In this document: piece after piece, positions 1-12,200 of the stretch | How the letters are laid out: every line of letters starts with the position of its first letter | How positions within the stretch are numbered: position 1 is the first letter of the stretch | Assembly: GCF_019468465.1 (NCBI RefSeq) | Contig: NZ_CP080519.1 | Coordinates: 1,441,001 to 1,505,000 of the forward strand | Direction: 5' to 3' | DNA: 64,000 bases | Source: Amycolatopsis sp. DSM 110486 | GTDB lineage: Bacteria > Actinomycetota > Actinomycetes > Mycobacteriales > Pseudonocardiaceae | Position numbers and translations under genes: made by a program | The notes under the pieces: generated by a model | Databases searched by the model: none | Seen by the model: only the letters and a program-made list of their open reading frames with translations | What the model was told of the DNA's origin: nothing

Positions 1-3000
1 GAACGCGTTCGCGGCGGCGTAGCTGCCCTGGCCGGGTGCCCCGAGCACGCCGGAGACCGAGGAGAACAGGACGAACGCCGAGAGCGCGGTGTCGCGGGTC
101 AGCTCGTGCAGGTTCACGGCGCCGTCGACCTTGGGCGCGAGCACCGTGTCGACGCGGCCGGGGGTCAACGCAGTGACGACACCGTCGTCGAGCACGCCGG
201 CCGCGTGGACCACGGCGGTCAGCGGGTTCTCGGCCGGGATGTCCGCGAGGACCTGGGCCAGCGCGGCACGGTCGGCGACGTCGCATCGCGCGAGTCGCAC
301 ATCGACGTCGAGCTCACGCAGGTCGGCGGCCAGCTGCTCCAGCTCCGGCGTGGTCCGGCGGCTGACGAGCAGCAATCGGCGCACGTCGTGCTCGGCGGCG
401 AGGTGCCGGGCGAGCTTGCCGCCCAGCGCGCCGGACGCGCCGGTGACCAGCACCGTGCCGTGGGGGCAGAAGTACGGGCGCTCCAGCTCGGGTGCCGTGC
501 GCACGAGGCGCGGCGCGAGGACCACACCGAGGCGGACGGCGGCCTGCGGCTCACCCGAGGCCAGAATCTGCGGGAGCACGTCCTCGGCCTGGGTTTCGGG
601 ATCGAGGTCGAGCAGCAGGAACGAGTCGGGGTTCTCCTCCTGCGCCGAGCGCACGAGACCCCACACGGCGGACGCGGCGAGGTCCGTGACATCGCCACCG
701 GCCGCGACGGCGCCGCGGGTCACGATGACCAGGCGTTCGTGCTCCTCGTGACCTTCGGCGAGCCAGCTCTGCACCGCGGCGAGCACGCGGTGGGTCGGTT
801 CGTGCAGGTCACCGGTGGTGGCGGTGCAGTCGAAGACCTTGAGGCCCGAGGTGTCCACAGTGTCCATATCGGACTCCGGAACCGCCGCCCGCTGCCATTC
901 CACGCGGTACAGCGGCGCGGCCTGCTCGGACGCGATCGGGGTGGTGAACGCGCGGAACACGGTCTCGGCGACCGTCGCCACGGGGGCACCGGTGGTGTCG
1001 GCCAGGACGACCTCGAAGCCGTCGTCCGTGGTCGGGGTGAAGCGGACGCGCAGCGCGGACGCACCGGTGGCGTGCAGTTCGACGCCGGTCCAGCAGAACG
1101 GGACGCGGCCGACGCCACCGTCACCGCCGCCGGCGACGCGCAGGGCGTGGGTGCACGCGTCGAGCGCGGCCGGGTGCAGGCCGAACCGCTCGGCGTCGCT
1201 GTCCTCGGGCAGCGTGACCTCGGCGAACACCTCGCGGCCGCGCTGCCACACCGCGCGCAGCGACCGGAACAGCGGGCCGTAGGTGAGACCGGTGTCGGCG
1301 AAGTCCTCGTAGATCCCGTCGATCGCGACGGGCTCGGCGCCGGCGGGCGGCCACTCGGTCAGCTCGGTTCCACCCCGCGCGGACTGCGGGGCGACGGTGC
1401 CGGACGCGTGCAGCGTCCACTCGTCACCCTCCTCGGGTCGCGAGTGGACGGTGACCGTGCGGACGTCGTGCTCCCCCGCGGCACCGACGGTGACCTGCAC
1501 TTGAACGCCACCGCGAGCCGGCAGCACCAGCGGGCTGCCCAGCGTCAGCTCTTCGATGCGGCCGGCGCCGACCTGGTCGCCGGCGCGCACGACCAGCTCC
1601 AGGAACGCGGTGCCGGGCACGGCCACGACGTCGCCGAGCCGGTGCTCGGCCAGCCACGCATGCGTCTCGACGGACAGCCGCCCGGTGAGGACGACCCCGT
1701 CGCTGTCGGCGAGCGCGACGGCCGCGCCGAGCAGCGGGTGACCCGCCGCGGTGAGGCCGGCGCCGGTGATCTCGTCGCGGTTGGCGCGGGCGGCGAGCCA
1801 GTACCGCTTGCGCTGGAACGCGTACGGCGGCAGGTCGACCCGCTTCGCGCCCCGGCCGGCGAAGACCTCGGCCCAGTCGGGCTCGAGGCCGCTGACGTAC
1901 AGCTCGGCCAGCGCTGTGAGCGCGGCCTGCGGCTCGTCACGGTCGTTGCGCAGCATGGGAACGACGGTTGCGGCACCGGCCTGGCTGTTCTGCCGGACGA
2001 GCGCGGACAGCACGCCGTCCGGTCCGACCTCGACGAACCGGCCGACGCCGTGCGTGGTGAGCGTGCTGATGCCATCGTGGAACCGGACGGCGGCGCGAAC
2101 CTGGCCGACCCAGTAGTCCGGAGTGGACATGTCGACATCCGCGCCGACGGTGGAGACGATCGGGATCGCCGGCGGCGCGTAGGTGAGCTGCTCGGCGACC
2201 GCGCGGAACTCGGCGAGCATCGGCTCCATCAGCGGCGAATGGAACGCGTGGGAGACCTTGAGCTTCGAGGACTTGCGGCCGTCGAACCGCGCGACCACGG
2301 CGGCGACGGCGTCCTCCGTGCCCGACAGCACGACGGAGTCGGGGCCGTTGATGGCGGCGATGCTCACGGAATCGGTCAGGTGCGGCGTGACCTCGTCCTC
2401 GGTCGCCTGGAGTGCGACCATCGCACCGCCGGCCGGCAAGGCCTGCATGAGCTTCGCGCGAGCGGCGACCAGCGTGGCGGCGTCGGCCAGCGACAGGATG
2501 CCGGAGACGTGCGCGGCGGCCAGCTCCCCGATGGAGTGGCCCAGCAGGTAGTCGGGCTTGATGCCCCACGACCGCAGCAGCCGGAACAGCGCGACCTCGA
2601 TGGCGAACAACGCCGGCTGCGTGTACCCGGTCTGGTTGATCAGGCGCGGCTTCTCGAGCACGACCGTCTTGAGTGGACGGTCCAGGTGCCGGTCCAGCTC
2701 GGCGCACACCTCGTCGAAGGCCGACGCGAACACCGGGAACGCGGCAGCCAGCGAAGCGCCCATCCCCGCGCGCTGCGCACCCTGCCCGGAGAACAAGAAC
2801 GCGGTCTGCCCCTCCGCCGACGAACCGGTGACCACTCCCGGCGCGGTCTTCCCCCCTGCCAGTGCGGCAATCGCCGTCGCCGGGTCTTCGGACAGCACCA
2901 CAGCCCGGTGCGACAACGGCGACCGGGACGTGGCCAGCGAGAACCCGAGATCCAGCGCTGACACGCCGTCCACTTCGGACAGCCGAGCCGCCTGCGCCGT

Positions 3001-4479
3001 CAACGCGGCCGCCCCGTGTCCGGCCAGCGGCATCGGCACGGCAACACCGTCCGGCCAGCTCGGCGGGACAACCTCGGCCGCTTCGATCGAGGGAGCCTCC
3101 TCGACGATCACGTGCGCGTTGGTGCCGCTCACGCCGAACGACGAGATCCCCGCCCGACGCGGCCGTCCCTCCGCGGTCCAGGGACGCGCCTCCCGCAGCA
3201 GCTCCACGTCGCCGCAAGCCCAGTCGACCTCGGTCGACGGCTCCGTGACGTGCAGCGTCTTCGGCAGCAGCCCGTGCCGCAACGCCTGCACGACCTTGAT
3301 CACGCCGCCCACACCGGCCGCCGCCTGCGCGTGGCCGATGTTCGACTTGATCGAGCCCAGCCACAGGGGTTTGCCCGCCGGCCGGTCCTGGCCGTAGGTG
3401 GCGAGCACGGCCTGAGCCTCGATCGGGTCGCCGAGCGTGGTGCCGGTGCCGTGGCCCTCGACGGCGTCCACGTCGGAAGCCGACAGCTGCGCGTTGGCCA
3501 GCGCCTGCCGGATCACGCGCTGCTGCGAGGGACCGTTGGGCGCGGTGAGGCCGTTGGACGCGCCGTCGGAGTTCACGGCCGAGCCGCGCACGACGGCGAG
3601 GATCGGGTGGCCGTTGCGGCGAGCGTCGGAAAGCCGTTCCAGCAACAGGGTTCCGGCGCCCTCGGCCCAGCCGGTGCCGTCGGCGCTGTCGGAGAACGCC
3701 TTGCAGCGGCCGTCGGCGGCGAGGCCGCGCTGGCGGCTGAACGCGAGGAACGGCCCCGGCCGCGACATCACCATCACGCCGCCGGCCAGCGCCAGCGAGC
3801 AGTCGCGCTGCCGCAGCGACTGCACCGCGAGGTGCAGCGCGACCAGCGACGACGAGCAGGCCGAGTCGATCGTGACGGCCGGGCCCTCCAGACCCAGCGC
3901 GTAGGCGATGCGGCCGGAGATGACCGAGCCGGCGTTGCCCGTGCTCAGGTAGTCCTCGACCTCACCGGCGAGCACCGCCGCCGGCAGCTCGTCGTAGTAG
4001 TCCTGCCCGCCACTGCCGACGAACACGCCGACCTGCTGCTTCGCTAGCGAATGCGGCGCGATGCCGGCACGTTCGAACGTCTCCCACGCCAGCTCCAGCA
4101 CGATCCGCTGCTGCGGGTCCATGGCCAGGGCCTCGCGCGGCGAAATGCCGAAGAACGGCGCGTCGAACTCGCCCGCGTCGGCGACGAAGCCGCCCTCGCT
4201 GACGTAGCTCGTGCCGGGGCTGTCGGGGTCGGCGTCGAAGAGCGTGTCCAGGTTCCAGCCGCGGTCGGCAGGGAACCCGCCGATCGCGTCGCGGCCCTCG
4301 GCCACCAGGCGCCACAGGTCCTCGGGCGAACGGACGTCGCCCGGGTAGCGGCAGCCCATCGCGACGATCGCGATCGGCTCGGCGCCCGCGGCCTCGACCT
4401 CACGCAGCCGCTCGCGCGTCTCCTGGAGGTTGGCGGTCACCCGCTTGAGGTAGTCGACCAGCTTGTTTTCGTCAGTCAT
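1..4479 (-). CDS. PKS-A: modular type I polyketide synthase, KS-AT-DH-KR (3' end beyond window)
   Basis: Chain-extension module cut by the left window edge after about 1490 residues. The start ATG ([12 protein letters not shown]) sits 7 nt after a GAGGAA ribosome site and opens a coiled-coil docking helix. Domains in order: KS from about residue 36 with active-site Cys near 210 (DSACSSS) and HGTGT and KSNIGH histidine motifs; AT with [11 protein letters not shown] near 645 and HAFH near 743, which predicts malonyl-CoA; DH near 945; KR from about 1346 with TGASGALG and an LDD motif (B-type). The frame is still open inside the KR when the window ends, so an ACP and possibly more must follow. 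The DH motif is odd: it reads [10 protein letters not shown], with the usual glycine of HxxxGxxxxP shifted by one, so its activity is uncertain. It follows PKS-B by a 35-bp gap, so the two are probably cotranscribed. Confidence 0.93.
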   Translation of the reverse strand, partial: MTDENKLVDYLKRVTANLQETRERLREVEAAGAEPIAIVAMGCRYPGDVRSPEDLWRLVAEGRDAIGGFPADRGWNLDTLFDADPDSPGTSYVSEGGFVADAGEFDAPFFGISPREALAMDPQQRIVLELAWETFERAGIAPHSLAKQQVGVFVGSGGQDYYDELPAAVLAGEVEDYLSTGNAGSVISGRIAYALGLEGPAVTIDSACSSSLVALHLAVQSLRQRDCSLALAGGVMVMSRPGPFLAFSRQRGLAADGRCKAFSDSADGTGWAEGAGTLLLERLSDARRNGHPILAVVRGSAVNSDGASNGLTAPNGPSQQRVIRQALANAQLSASDVDAVEGHGTGTTLGDPIEAQAVLATYGQDRPAGKPLWLGSIKSNIGHAQAAAGVGGVIKVVQALRHGLLPKTLHVTEPSTEVDWACGDVELLREARPWTAEGRPRRAGISSFGVSGTNAHVIVEEAPSIEAAEVVPPSWPDGVAVPMPLAGHGAAALTAQAARLSEVDGVSALDLGFSLATSRSPLSHRAVVLSEDPATAIAALAGGKTAPGVVTGSSAEGQTAFLFSGQGAQRAGMGASLAAAFPVFASAFDEVCAELDRHLDRPLKTVVLEKPRLINQTGYTQPALFAIEVALFRLLRSWGIKPDYLLGHSIGELAAAHVSGILSLADAATLVAARAKLMQALPAGGAMVALQATEDEVTPHLTDSVSIAAINGPDSVVLSGTEDAVAAVVARFDGRKSSKLKVSHAFHSPLMEPMLAEFRAVAEQLTYAPPAIPIVSTVGADVDMSTPDYWVGQVRAAVRFHDGISTLTTHGVGRFVEVGPDGVLSALVRQNSQAGAATVVPMLRNDRDEPQAALTALAELYVSGLEPDWAEVFAGRGAKRVDLPPYAFQRKRYWLAARANRDEITGAGLTAAGHPLLGAAVALADSDGVVLTGRLSVETHAWLAEHRLGDVVAVPGTAFLELVVRAGDQVGAGRIEELTLGSPLVLPARGGVQVQVTVGAAGEHDVRTVTVHSRPEEGDEWTLHASGTVAPQSARGGTELTEWPPAGAEPVAIDGIYEDFADTGLTYGPLFRSLRAVWQRGREVFAEVTLPEDSDAERFGLHPAALDACTHALRVAGGGDGGVGRVPFCWTGVELHATGASALRVRFTPTTDDGFEVVLADTTGAPVATVAETVFRAFTTPIASEQAAPLYRVEWQRAAVPESDMDTVDTSGLKVFDCTATTGDLHEPTHRVLAAVQSWLAEGHEEHERLVIVTRGAVAAGGDVTDLAASAVWGLVRSAQEENPDSFLLLDLDPETQAEDVLPQILASGEPQAAVRLGVVLAPRLVRTAPELERPYFCPHGTVLVTGASGALGGKLARHLAAEHDVRRLLLVSRRTTPELEQLAADLRELDVDVRLARCDVADRAALAQVLADIPAENPLTAVVHAAGVLDDGVVTALTPGRVDTVLAPKVDGAVNLHELTRDTALSAFVLFSSVSGVLGAPGQGSYAAANAF

Positions 4480-4514
4480 CGCCAGATTCCTCTTGTCGCT
4501 GCAGTGGGCGGGTG

Positions 4515-7500
4515 TCAGGCGCCGAGCTCGTTGTCGATGAGGGCGAACAGCTCGTCGGTGGTCGCGGCCTCCAGTGCGGCTTCCGCGCCACCTCCGCTGC
4601 CGGCCAGCGTCTTGTGCAGGGTGGTGACCATCGCCTGCAGCCGCGCGACGATGCGCGACCGGTCGATCTCCGCGGCGTCGAGCGAAGCGGCGACGGCCTC
4701 CAGGCGGTCGAGCTCCACCTCCAGCGGCACTTCGGCGTCGCTCTCGCACAGCTGTGTCCACAGGTGCTCGGCGAGCGCCTGCGGGTTCACGTGGTCGAAC
4801 GCGACGGTCGCGGGCAGCTTCAGGCCCGTGGTGGCACCGAGCCGGTTGCGCAGGTCGACCGCCGTCACCGAGTCGAAGCCGAGCTCCTTGAACGCGCGGG
4901 CCGGCTCGACCGAACCGGCGCCGTCGTAGCCGGCGACGGCCGACACCTCGCCGCGCACCAGGTCCAGCAGGGTGCGCCGCTGTTCGGGGGCGGTCAGGCC
5001 GGCGAGCTTCCCGGCGAGGTCGCCGGTGGACTCGACCGGAGCTTCGTCGGCGGTGACCTCGGGCAGCGCGCGCAGCAGGGGCCGCGGCCGGGCCAGCTGG
5101 TAGACCGGCGCGAACGCGGCCCAGTCGATGTCCGCGACGACCAGGTGCGTCTCGTCGTGCGCGAGTGCCTGGCCCAGCGCCTCGACGGCGAGCTTCGGCG
5201 CCATCTCGGCCAGGCCCATGCGGCGCAGCAGGTCGCTCGCCTCGGCGTCGACCATGCCCCCGCCGCCCCAGGAACCCCAGGCGACGGCGGTGGCGGTGCG
5301 GCCGTTCGCGCGGCGGCGCCGGGCGAGGGCGTCGAGGTAGGCGTTGCCGGCGGCGTAGGCGGGCTGGCCTGACGTGCCCCAGACCGCCGCACCCGACGAC
5401 ATCAGCACGAAGGCGTCGAGCTCGGTGTCGCCGAGCAATTCGTCGAGCAGGGCGGCGCCGGAGACCTTGGCGTGGAGGGCTGCGGTGAACTGCTCGGGCG
5501 TGACGTCGTCGAGGGAAGGCTCGCGGGTGAGCACCCCGGCGGCGTGGACGACAGCCGCCGGCGGGTGCTCTTCGAGCAGGGCCGCAAGCGCTTGCGCGTC
5601 GGTGACGTCGCAGGCGGCGACGGTGACGCGGGTGCCGGACAGCTCCTCGACCAGCTCGCGCGCGCCGTCGGCGTCGAGGCCGCGGCGGCTGGTGAGCACG
5701 AGGTGTTCGGCGCCCTTCGCGGCGAGCCAACGAGCGACATGCACGCCGACCGCGCCCGTGCCGCCGGTGATGAGCACGGTGCCGCGCGGTGTCCACTCGG
5801 GAACGTCGCCGGTGAGCGGCGCGTGGACCATGCGTCTGGCGAAAACACCGGACGGGCGGATCGCGACCTGGTCCTCGTTGTCCACTCCGGACACGACGGC
5901 CGCCAGCTTCGCCGCGTCGCCGGGGCCGGTGAGGTCCACCAGGCCGCCCCAGGTTCCGGGGCGGTCGAGCGCGGCGACCGTGCCGAGGCCCCACACCATG
6001 GCGGCGGCCGGGTCGGCGTCGGAGAACGCGTCCACGGCGACGGCGCCCTGAGTGACGACCCAGACCGGCGCGTCGAGGTCGCCGAGGGCCTGCAGCAACT
6101 CGATCGTGGTGAGCGCGGGGTTGTCGGCGCCGAGGGCGAGCAGCGAGAGCACGCCGTCGAACGGCCGGACCGCGGTGGCCTCGGCGACCAGGGTCGCGAG
6201 GTCGTCGGTGCTCTCGACGAACACGCGGACGACGTCACCCTGGTCCGCGAGGGCGTCGGCCAGCTCGGTGGTGCCCGCGGGGGCGACGACCAGCCACGTG
6301 CCGGTGAGGCCGCCGGTGACGCCGCCGATCGGCGTCCACGACACGCGGTAGCGCCAGGAGTCCACGGTGGACAGTTCGGTGCGACGGCCGTGCCAAGCGG
6401 CCAGCGCCGGCACGACCTCGGCGAGCGGCTGCGCCTCGAGACCCAGTCGAGCGGCGAGCGCGTCGACGTCACCCTCGGCGATGTCCTGCCAGAACTCCTG
6501 GTCGGCGACCGGCGTGGTCGTCGGCTGGGTCGCGGCTTCGTCCTCGTGCCAGAAGCGCTTGTGCTGGAACGGGTACGTCGGCAGGTCGACGATCCCGGCA
6601 GCCGGGAGCAACGAGGGCCAGTCGACCGAACCGCCGCGGACCCAGTACTCGGCGAGCGAGGTCGCGAACCGCGTCAGGTCGCCTTCGTCGCGGCGCAGGG
6701 TCCCGGCGACGGCACCGGCGTGGCCCGCCTCGTCGAGGGTCTCCTGGATGCTCATGGTCAGCACCGGGTGCGGGCTGATCTCCACGAACCGCGTGTAGCC
6801 GGCGGCGGCCAGCTGCGCGACGACCGGCGCGAACCGGACTGTCCGGCGCAGGTTGGCGAACCAGTAGGCAGCGTCCACGGTGGAATCGCCGACGGGTTCG
6901 AGCGTCACCGTGGAGGTCATCTCGACCTCGCCGCGGCGCGGGGTGATCGGGCCGAGGTCGGCCAGCAGGCGGTCGGACAGGTGCTCGACGTGCGCGGAGT
7001 GCGACGCGTAGTCCACCGGCACACGCTTGGCGCGCAGACCCTCGGCAACCAGCTGGTCGCGCAGCTGATCGAGCGCGTCGCCGTCGCCGGAGAGCACGGC
7101 GGAGGTGGCGCCGTTGTCGGCGGCCACCGAGATCCGGCCCTCCCACGCGCCAAGGCGCGCTTCGAGATCGGTCACGGCCAGGCCCGCGGCGAGCATCCCG
7201 CCGCCGCGGCCGCCGAGGATCTCTCCGATGGCCTTGCTGCGCAGCGCGACCACGCGAGCACCGTCCTCAAGAGACAGTGCACCCGCGACACTCGCGGCGG
7301 CGATCTCGCCCTGCGAGTGGCCGATGACCATGTCCGGCTCGACGCCGTGCGCACGCCACACCGCGGCCAGCGACACCATCACGGCCCACAGCATCGGCTG
7401 CACCACGTCCACGCGGTCCGCGGGCGGCGTGCCCGGCTCACCGTGCAGAACGGCGAGCACCGACCAGTCGGTGAACTTGCGCAGCTCGGCGTCGCATTCG

Positions 7501-9218
7501 GCCATGCGCTCGGCGAAGGCCGGCGACTGCTTCAGCAGCCGCGTCGCCATCCCGGTCCACTGCGAACCCTGGCCGGGGAAGACGAACACCGTCTTGCCGC
7601 GGACGTCGGCGGTGCCGGTGACGACGTCGGACCGGGAAGTGAACTCCCGCAGTGCCTCCGCGGCCTGCTCCGGATTGTGCGCCAGGACCACGGCCCGCTG
7701 GTCCAGGCGAGCCCGGCCGGTCGCCAGCGTGTGCGACACCCCGGCGAGCCCGGCGTCCACGTGCGCCGCCAGCCGGCCGGCGGCATCGGCCAGCGCGGCC
7801 GAGTTCTTCGCCGACAGCACCAGCGGGTAGACCGGCGCCTCGGCCGGCTCGACGGCTTCGGTCTCCGGGGCCTGCTCCAGGATCACGTGCGCGTTGGTGC
7901 CACTGACCCCGAACGACGACACCGCGCCCCGTCGCTCCCGCGCCACCTCGGGCCAGTCGCGCGGTTCGGCGAGCAGCTCCACGGCGCCGGACGTCCAGTC
8001 GACGTGCTTCGACGGCGTGCCCAGGTGGATCGTGCGCGGCAGCTTGCCGTGCCGCAGGGCCTGCACCATCTTGATCACCCCGGCAACGCCGGCCGCGGCC
8101 TGCGGGTGACCCATGTTCGACTTGATCGACCCGAGCTGCAGCGGCTCACCCGACGTACGCCGCCCGTAGGTCTCCAGCAGCGACTGCGCCTCGATCGGGT
8201 CGCCGAGCGCGGTGCCCGTGCCGTGCGCCTCGACGGCGTCCACATCGGACACCGACAGTCCGGCGTCGGCCAGCGCCGCCTCGATCACGCGGACCTGCGA
8301 AGGACCGTTGGGTGCGGAGAAGCCGTTGCTGGCGCCGTCCTGGTTCACCGCCGAGCCCCGCACGAGGGCGAGCACACGGTGGCCGTTGCGCTGCGCGTCG
8401 GACAGTCGTTCCAGCACGAGGACACCCACGCCCTCGGCCCACGAGGTGCCGTCGGCGTCGTCGGAGAACGACTTGCTGCGCCCGTCGGCAGCGAGACCGC
8501 GGCGGCTGCAGAAGTCTACGAACATCTCGGGCGTGCCCATCACGGCCACGCCGCCGGCCAGCGCCAGCGTGCAGTCGCCGCGCCGCAGGCCCTGCGCCGC
8601 CATGTGGAGCGCGACGAGCGAAGACGAGCACGCCGTGTCCACCGAGACGGACGGACCTTCGAGCCCGAGCGTGTACGACACCTGGCCGGACACGAGGCTG
8701 CCGTCGGGGCTGCCGCCGCTGTAGTCGTGGTACATCACGCCCGCGTAGACGCCGGTGGGGCTGCCCTTGAGCGAGTGCGGGTCGAGCCCGGCACGCTCGA
8801 ACGCCTCCCACGACGCTTCCAGCAGGATGCGCTGCTGCGGGTCGGCGCGGCGGGCGTCGCGGGGGCTGATGCCGAAGAAGTCGGCGTCAAACTCCGGGGC
8901 GTCGTAGAGGAAACCGCCGTGGCGCGTGTACGTCTTGCCCGGCCGTTCAGGAGTCGGGTCGTACACGCCCTCGACGTCCCAGCCGCGGTCGGCCGGGAAC
9001 TCACCGATCACGTCGCGGCCTTCGTCGACGACGTCCCACAGGTCGTCCGGCGTGCGCACACCGCCGGGGTAGCGGCAGCTCATGCCGATGATCGCGATGG
9101 GCTCGGTGTCCCGGGCCTCCAGCTCGTGCACCCGCCGGCGGGCCTGCTGCAGGTCCGCGGTGGCGCGCTTCAGGTAGTCGCGGAGCTTGTCCTCGTTGCT
9201 CATGGTCTGCCTGTTCAT
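4515..9218 (-). CDS. PKS-B: single-module polyketide synthase KS-AT-KR-ACP, methylmalonyl-specific
   Basis: A 1567-residue extension module. Docking helix at the N terminus, KS from about 43 with DTACSSS near 194, AT with [10 protein letters not shown] near 633 and YASH near 737. YASH and GHSQG are classical methylmalonyl-CoA signatures; this is the only such AT seen in the window. No DH is present. KR begins near 1149 (TGGTGAVG) and has Ser, Tyr and Asn of the catalytic set plus AAVWG. That Trp with no LDD motif is the A-type pattern, so an L-configured hydroxyl that is kept is predicted. ACP Ser lies near 1446 (GFDS). An acidic C-terminal docking tail ends [14 protein letters not shown] chose the ATG at 9218 because it overlaps the stop of PKS-C as ATGA; an in-frame ATG at 9203 (MSNEDKL) is an alternative. 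Confidence 0.95.
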   Translation of the reverse strand: MNRQTMSNEDKLRDYLKRATADLQQARRRVHELEARDTEPIAIIGMSCRYPGGVRTPDDLWDVVDEGRDVIGEFPADRGWDVEGVYDPTPERPGKTYTRHGGFLYDAPEFDADFFGISPRDARRADPQQRILLEASWEAFERAGLDPHSLKGSPTGVYAGVMYHDYSGGSPDGSLVSGQVSYTLGLEGPSVSVDTACSSSLVALHMAAQGLRRGDCTLALAGGVAVMGTPEMFVDFCSRRGLAADGRSKSFSDDADGTSWAEGVGVLVLERLSDAQRNGHRVLALVRGSAVNQDGASNGFSAPNGPSQVRVIEAALADAGLSVSDVDAVEAHGTGTALGDPIEAQSLLETYGRRTSGEPLQLGSIKSNMGHPQAAAGVAGVIKMVQALRHGKLPRTIHLGTPSKHVDWTSGAVELLAEPRDWPEVARERRGAVSSFGVSGTNAHVILEQAPETEAVEPAEAPVYPLVLSAKNSAALADAAGRLAAHVDAGLAGVSHTLATGRARLDQRAVVLAHNPEQAAEALREFTSRSDVVTGTADVRGKTVFVFPGQGSQWTGMATRLLKQSPAFAERMAECDAELRKFTDWSVLAVLHGEPGTPPADRVDVVQPMLWAVMVSLAAVWRAHGVEPDMVIGHSQGEIAAASVAGALSLEDGARVVALRSKAIGEILGGRGGGMLAAGLAVTDLEARLGAWEGRISVAADNGATSAVLSGDGDALDQLRDQLVAEGLRAKRVPVDYASHSAHVEHLSDRLLADLGPITPRRGEVEMTSTVTLEPVGDSTVDAAYWFANLRRTVRFAPVVAQLAAAGYTRFVEISPHPVLTMSIQETLDEAGHAGAVAGTLRRDEGDLTRFATSLAEYWVRGGSVDWPSLLPAAGIVDLPTYPFQHKRFWHEDEAATQPTTTPVADQEFWQDIAEGDVDALAARLGLEAQPLAEVVPALAAWHGRRTELSTVDSWRYRVSWTPIGGVTGGLTGTWLVVAPAGTTELADALADQGDVVRVFVESTDDLATLVAEATAVRPFDGVLSLLALGADNPALTTIELLQALGDLDAPVWVVTQGAVAVDAFSDADPAAAMVWGLGTVAALDRPGTWGGLVDLTGPGDAAKLAAVVSGVDNEDQVAIRPSGVFARRMVHAPLTGDVPEWTPRGTVLITGGTGAVGVHVARWLAAKGAEHLVLTSRRGLDADGARELVEELSGTRVTVAACDVTDAQALAALLEEHPPAAVVHAAGVLTREPSLDDVTPEQFTAALHAKVSGAALLDELLGDTELDAFVLMSSGAAVWGTSGQPAYAAGNAYLDALARRRRANGRTATAVAWGSWGGGGMVDAEASDLLRRMGLAEMAPKLAVEALGQALAHDETHLVVADIDWAAFAPVYQLARPRPLLRALPEVTADEAPVESTGDLAGKLAGLTAPEQRRTLLDLVRGEVSAVAGYDGAGSVEPARAFKELGFDSVTAVDLRNRLGATTGLKLPATVAFDHVNPQALAEHLWTQLCESDAEVPLEVELDRLEAVAASLDAAEIDRSRIVARLQAMVTTLHKTLAGSGGGAEAALEAATTDELFALIDNELGA

Positions 9219-12200
9219 CCGATGCCCAATTCGTCGTCCAGCACGGCAAAGAGCTCGTCGTCGGTGGCTTCGCCGAGGTCGGCGGTGGTTTCCCGGCCGG
9301 TGTGCGCGTCGGCCCACTTGCGCACGAGCGCGTCGAGGCGGGCGGTGACCTTGCCGGTCGAGCCGTTGAGCGAACCGGCGGCGCCCGAAAGCAGCGCCTC
9401 GAGCCGGTCGATCTCGGCCAGCACCGGGTCGGCCGGGCCGCGGCCCTCGCCCAGCAGGTCGTGCAGCCGGCGCGCGAGCGCGGCCGGCGTCGGGTGGTCG
9501 AACACGACCGTGGCCGTGAGCTTGAGGCCGGTCAGCGCGCCGAGCTGGTTGCGCAACTCCACGGAGGTGAGGGAGTCGAACCCCATCTCCTGGAACGCGC
9601 GCTCGGGCTCGACCGCGGCCGCGCTCGTGAAGCCGAGGACCGCGGCGACCTGCTCGGACACGACCTCCAGCAGGTAGGCCTCGCGCTCGCCTTCCGGCAC
9701 CGTGGCCAGCCGGGCGGCGACCGCGCCGTCGGAACGGGCCGCTCGCTTCGGCGCGGAAGGGCGGACCAGGCTGCGCAGCACCGGCGGGAGCGCGTCTCGG
9801 CGAGCCTTCAGCGCCGCACGGTCGAGGCGCATGGGTGCGAGCACGGCGTCGTCGGCGGTGAGGCCGGCGTCGAGCAAGGCCAGCGCTTCGTCGGTCGCCA
9901 TCGGCGGGGTGCCCAGGCGACGGAGGCGGCGCAGGTCGGCGGCGTCGAGCTCGCCGGCCATGCCGCCGTCCTCGGCCCAGGCGCCCCACGCGAGGGAGGT
10001 GGCGGGTTTGCCTTGCGCCCGGCGGTGTTCGGCGAGCTGGTCGAGGAAGGCGTTGGCGGCGGCGTACCCGGCCTGGCCGGCGGCGAGGACGGAGCTCGCG
10101 GCGGAGGAGAACAGGACGAAGGCGTCGAGGTCGCCGGTCAGCTCGTGGAGGTTCCAGGCGCCGTCGACCTTCGGGGCGAAGACGCGGTCGGTTTCCTCGT
10201 CGGTGAGGGTTTCGACGCGTCCGGCCGACGGGACGCCTGCGGCGTGGATGACGGCGGTGACCCGGGTGCCCTCGACGAGCGATCGCACGGAGTCGGGGTC
10301 GGCGACGTCGCAGCTTTCGATGGTGACGTGCGCGCCGAGGGCGGTGAGCTCGTCGCGCAGCTCTGCGGCGCCGGGTGCGTTGGCGCCGCGGCGGCTGGTG
10401 AGCAGCAGGTTGCGCACGCCGTGGTTCGTGACGAGGTGCCGAGCGACGACCGCGCCGAGCCCACCGGTGCCGCCGGTGATGAGCACGGTCCCGGTCCAGC
10501 CCAGCTCCCCGGGTTCCGGCGTGGCGGCGGTGAAGCGGGGCACGAAGGCCTGCCCGTCACGGAAGGCGATCTCGGGCTCGTCGGTGAGGACGATGGGCTC
10601 GCCGTCGACGAGGAGGAACCGGCCCGGGTTCTCGGCTTCCGCGGCGCGCACGAGGCCCCACGCCGTGGCGAGCGCCGGGTGCGAGTCCTCCCCTGCGACG
10701 GACACGGCGCCGCGCGTGACGACGGCCAGCCGGTCGGTGCCGTCGAGGGTTTCGCGGATCGCGGCGAGGACTTCGCGGGTGATCGCGCGGGCGGCGGCGG
10801 GCACGGGACCGTCTGGAATGGACAGTTCGAGAACTCGTACGCCGTCGAGCGCGGCCCCCGGAGTGGCCGGTTCCCACGTGGTCCGGAACAACGAGTCTCC
10901 GGCGAGTTTGTCGAGCGAGATCGGCCGCGCGGCGAGGGCGTCGACGGTGAGTACGGGAGCGCCCGTGGCGTCGGCGAGGTGCAGCGTGATGGTGTCGGGC
11001 CCGGTCGGTGAGACGCGCACCCGCACCGCGGCGGCCCCGGCGGAGTGCAGTGTGACGCCGGAGAACGCGAACGGCAGCATCGGCGCGGTGTCACCTTCGG
11101 GTGCGGGGCCGAGCAGCTGGGCGTGCATCGCGGCGTCGAACAGTGCGGGGTGCAGGCCGTAGTCGCGGGCTTCGGGGCCGTTGGGGAGCGTGACCTCGGC
11201 GTAGACGTCGTCGCCCTGGCGCCACACCGCGCGCAGGCCGCGGAAGGCTTCGCCGTAGTGGTAACCGAGGTCGGCCAGCGTCAGGTATGGATCGTCCAGC
11301 GCGACCTCGGTGGCGCCGGCGGGTGGCCACGCGGTGAGGTCGAACGCCGGAGCCGCGGCCGACGGCACGACGAAGCCGGTCGCGTGGCGGAGCCATTCGC
11401 CGTCGGAGCGCGAGTGCACGGCGACGGCGCGGCGGCCGTGCTCGTCGGCGGCCTCGACGGTCACCTGGATCGCGGCGCCACCGCGCTCGGCGAACGCGAG
11501 CGGGGCTTCGAGAGTCAGCTCCTCGACGGTGCCGCAACCGGCCTCGTCCGCGGCGCGGCGGACCAGCTCGACGAACGCGGTGCCGGGCAACAGCGTCGAG
11601 CCGAGCACGACGTGGTCGGCGACCCAGCCGGTGGCCGACAGACGACCGGTGAGCACGAGCGTGCCGTTGTGGGCCACGCGCACCACGGAGCTGAGCATCG
11701 GGTGCTCGCCGCGCTCCTGGCCGTGCTCGACTGGGTCGCCCGAGGCGGTGGTCGCGGGCAGCCAGTAGCGGGTGCGGCGGAACGCGTAGGTAGGCAGGTC
11801 GACGCGGCGGGCACCGGCGTAGAACGCGGCCCAGTCGACGTCGACGCCGCGGGTGTGCAGCGTCGCGACGGCGGTGACCAGCGCTTGTGCTTCGGGCCGG
11901 CCCTTGCGTTGTGCGGGGACGAAGGTGTCGTCGAGCGCGCTGAGGACCGCGGCGGGGCCGACTTCGAGGAACGTGGTGACGCCGTGGCTGATCAATGTCT
12001 GCACGCCGTCGTGGAAGCGCACGGCGGCGCGGACCTGGTGGACCCAGTAGTCCGGAGTGGACGGATCGCCGCCGGCCGTGACGACGATCGGGATCCGCGG
12101 TTTCGTGTAGGTGAGACTTTTCGCCACGGTCGCGAACTCGGCCAGCATCGGCTCCATCAGCGGCGAGTGGAACGCGTGCGAGACCTTGAGCCTCGTGGAC

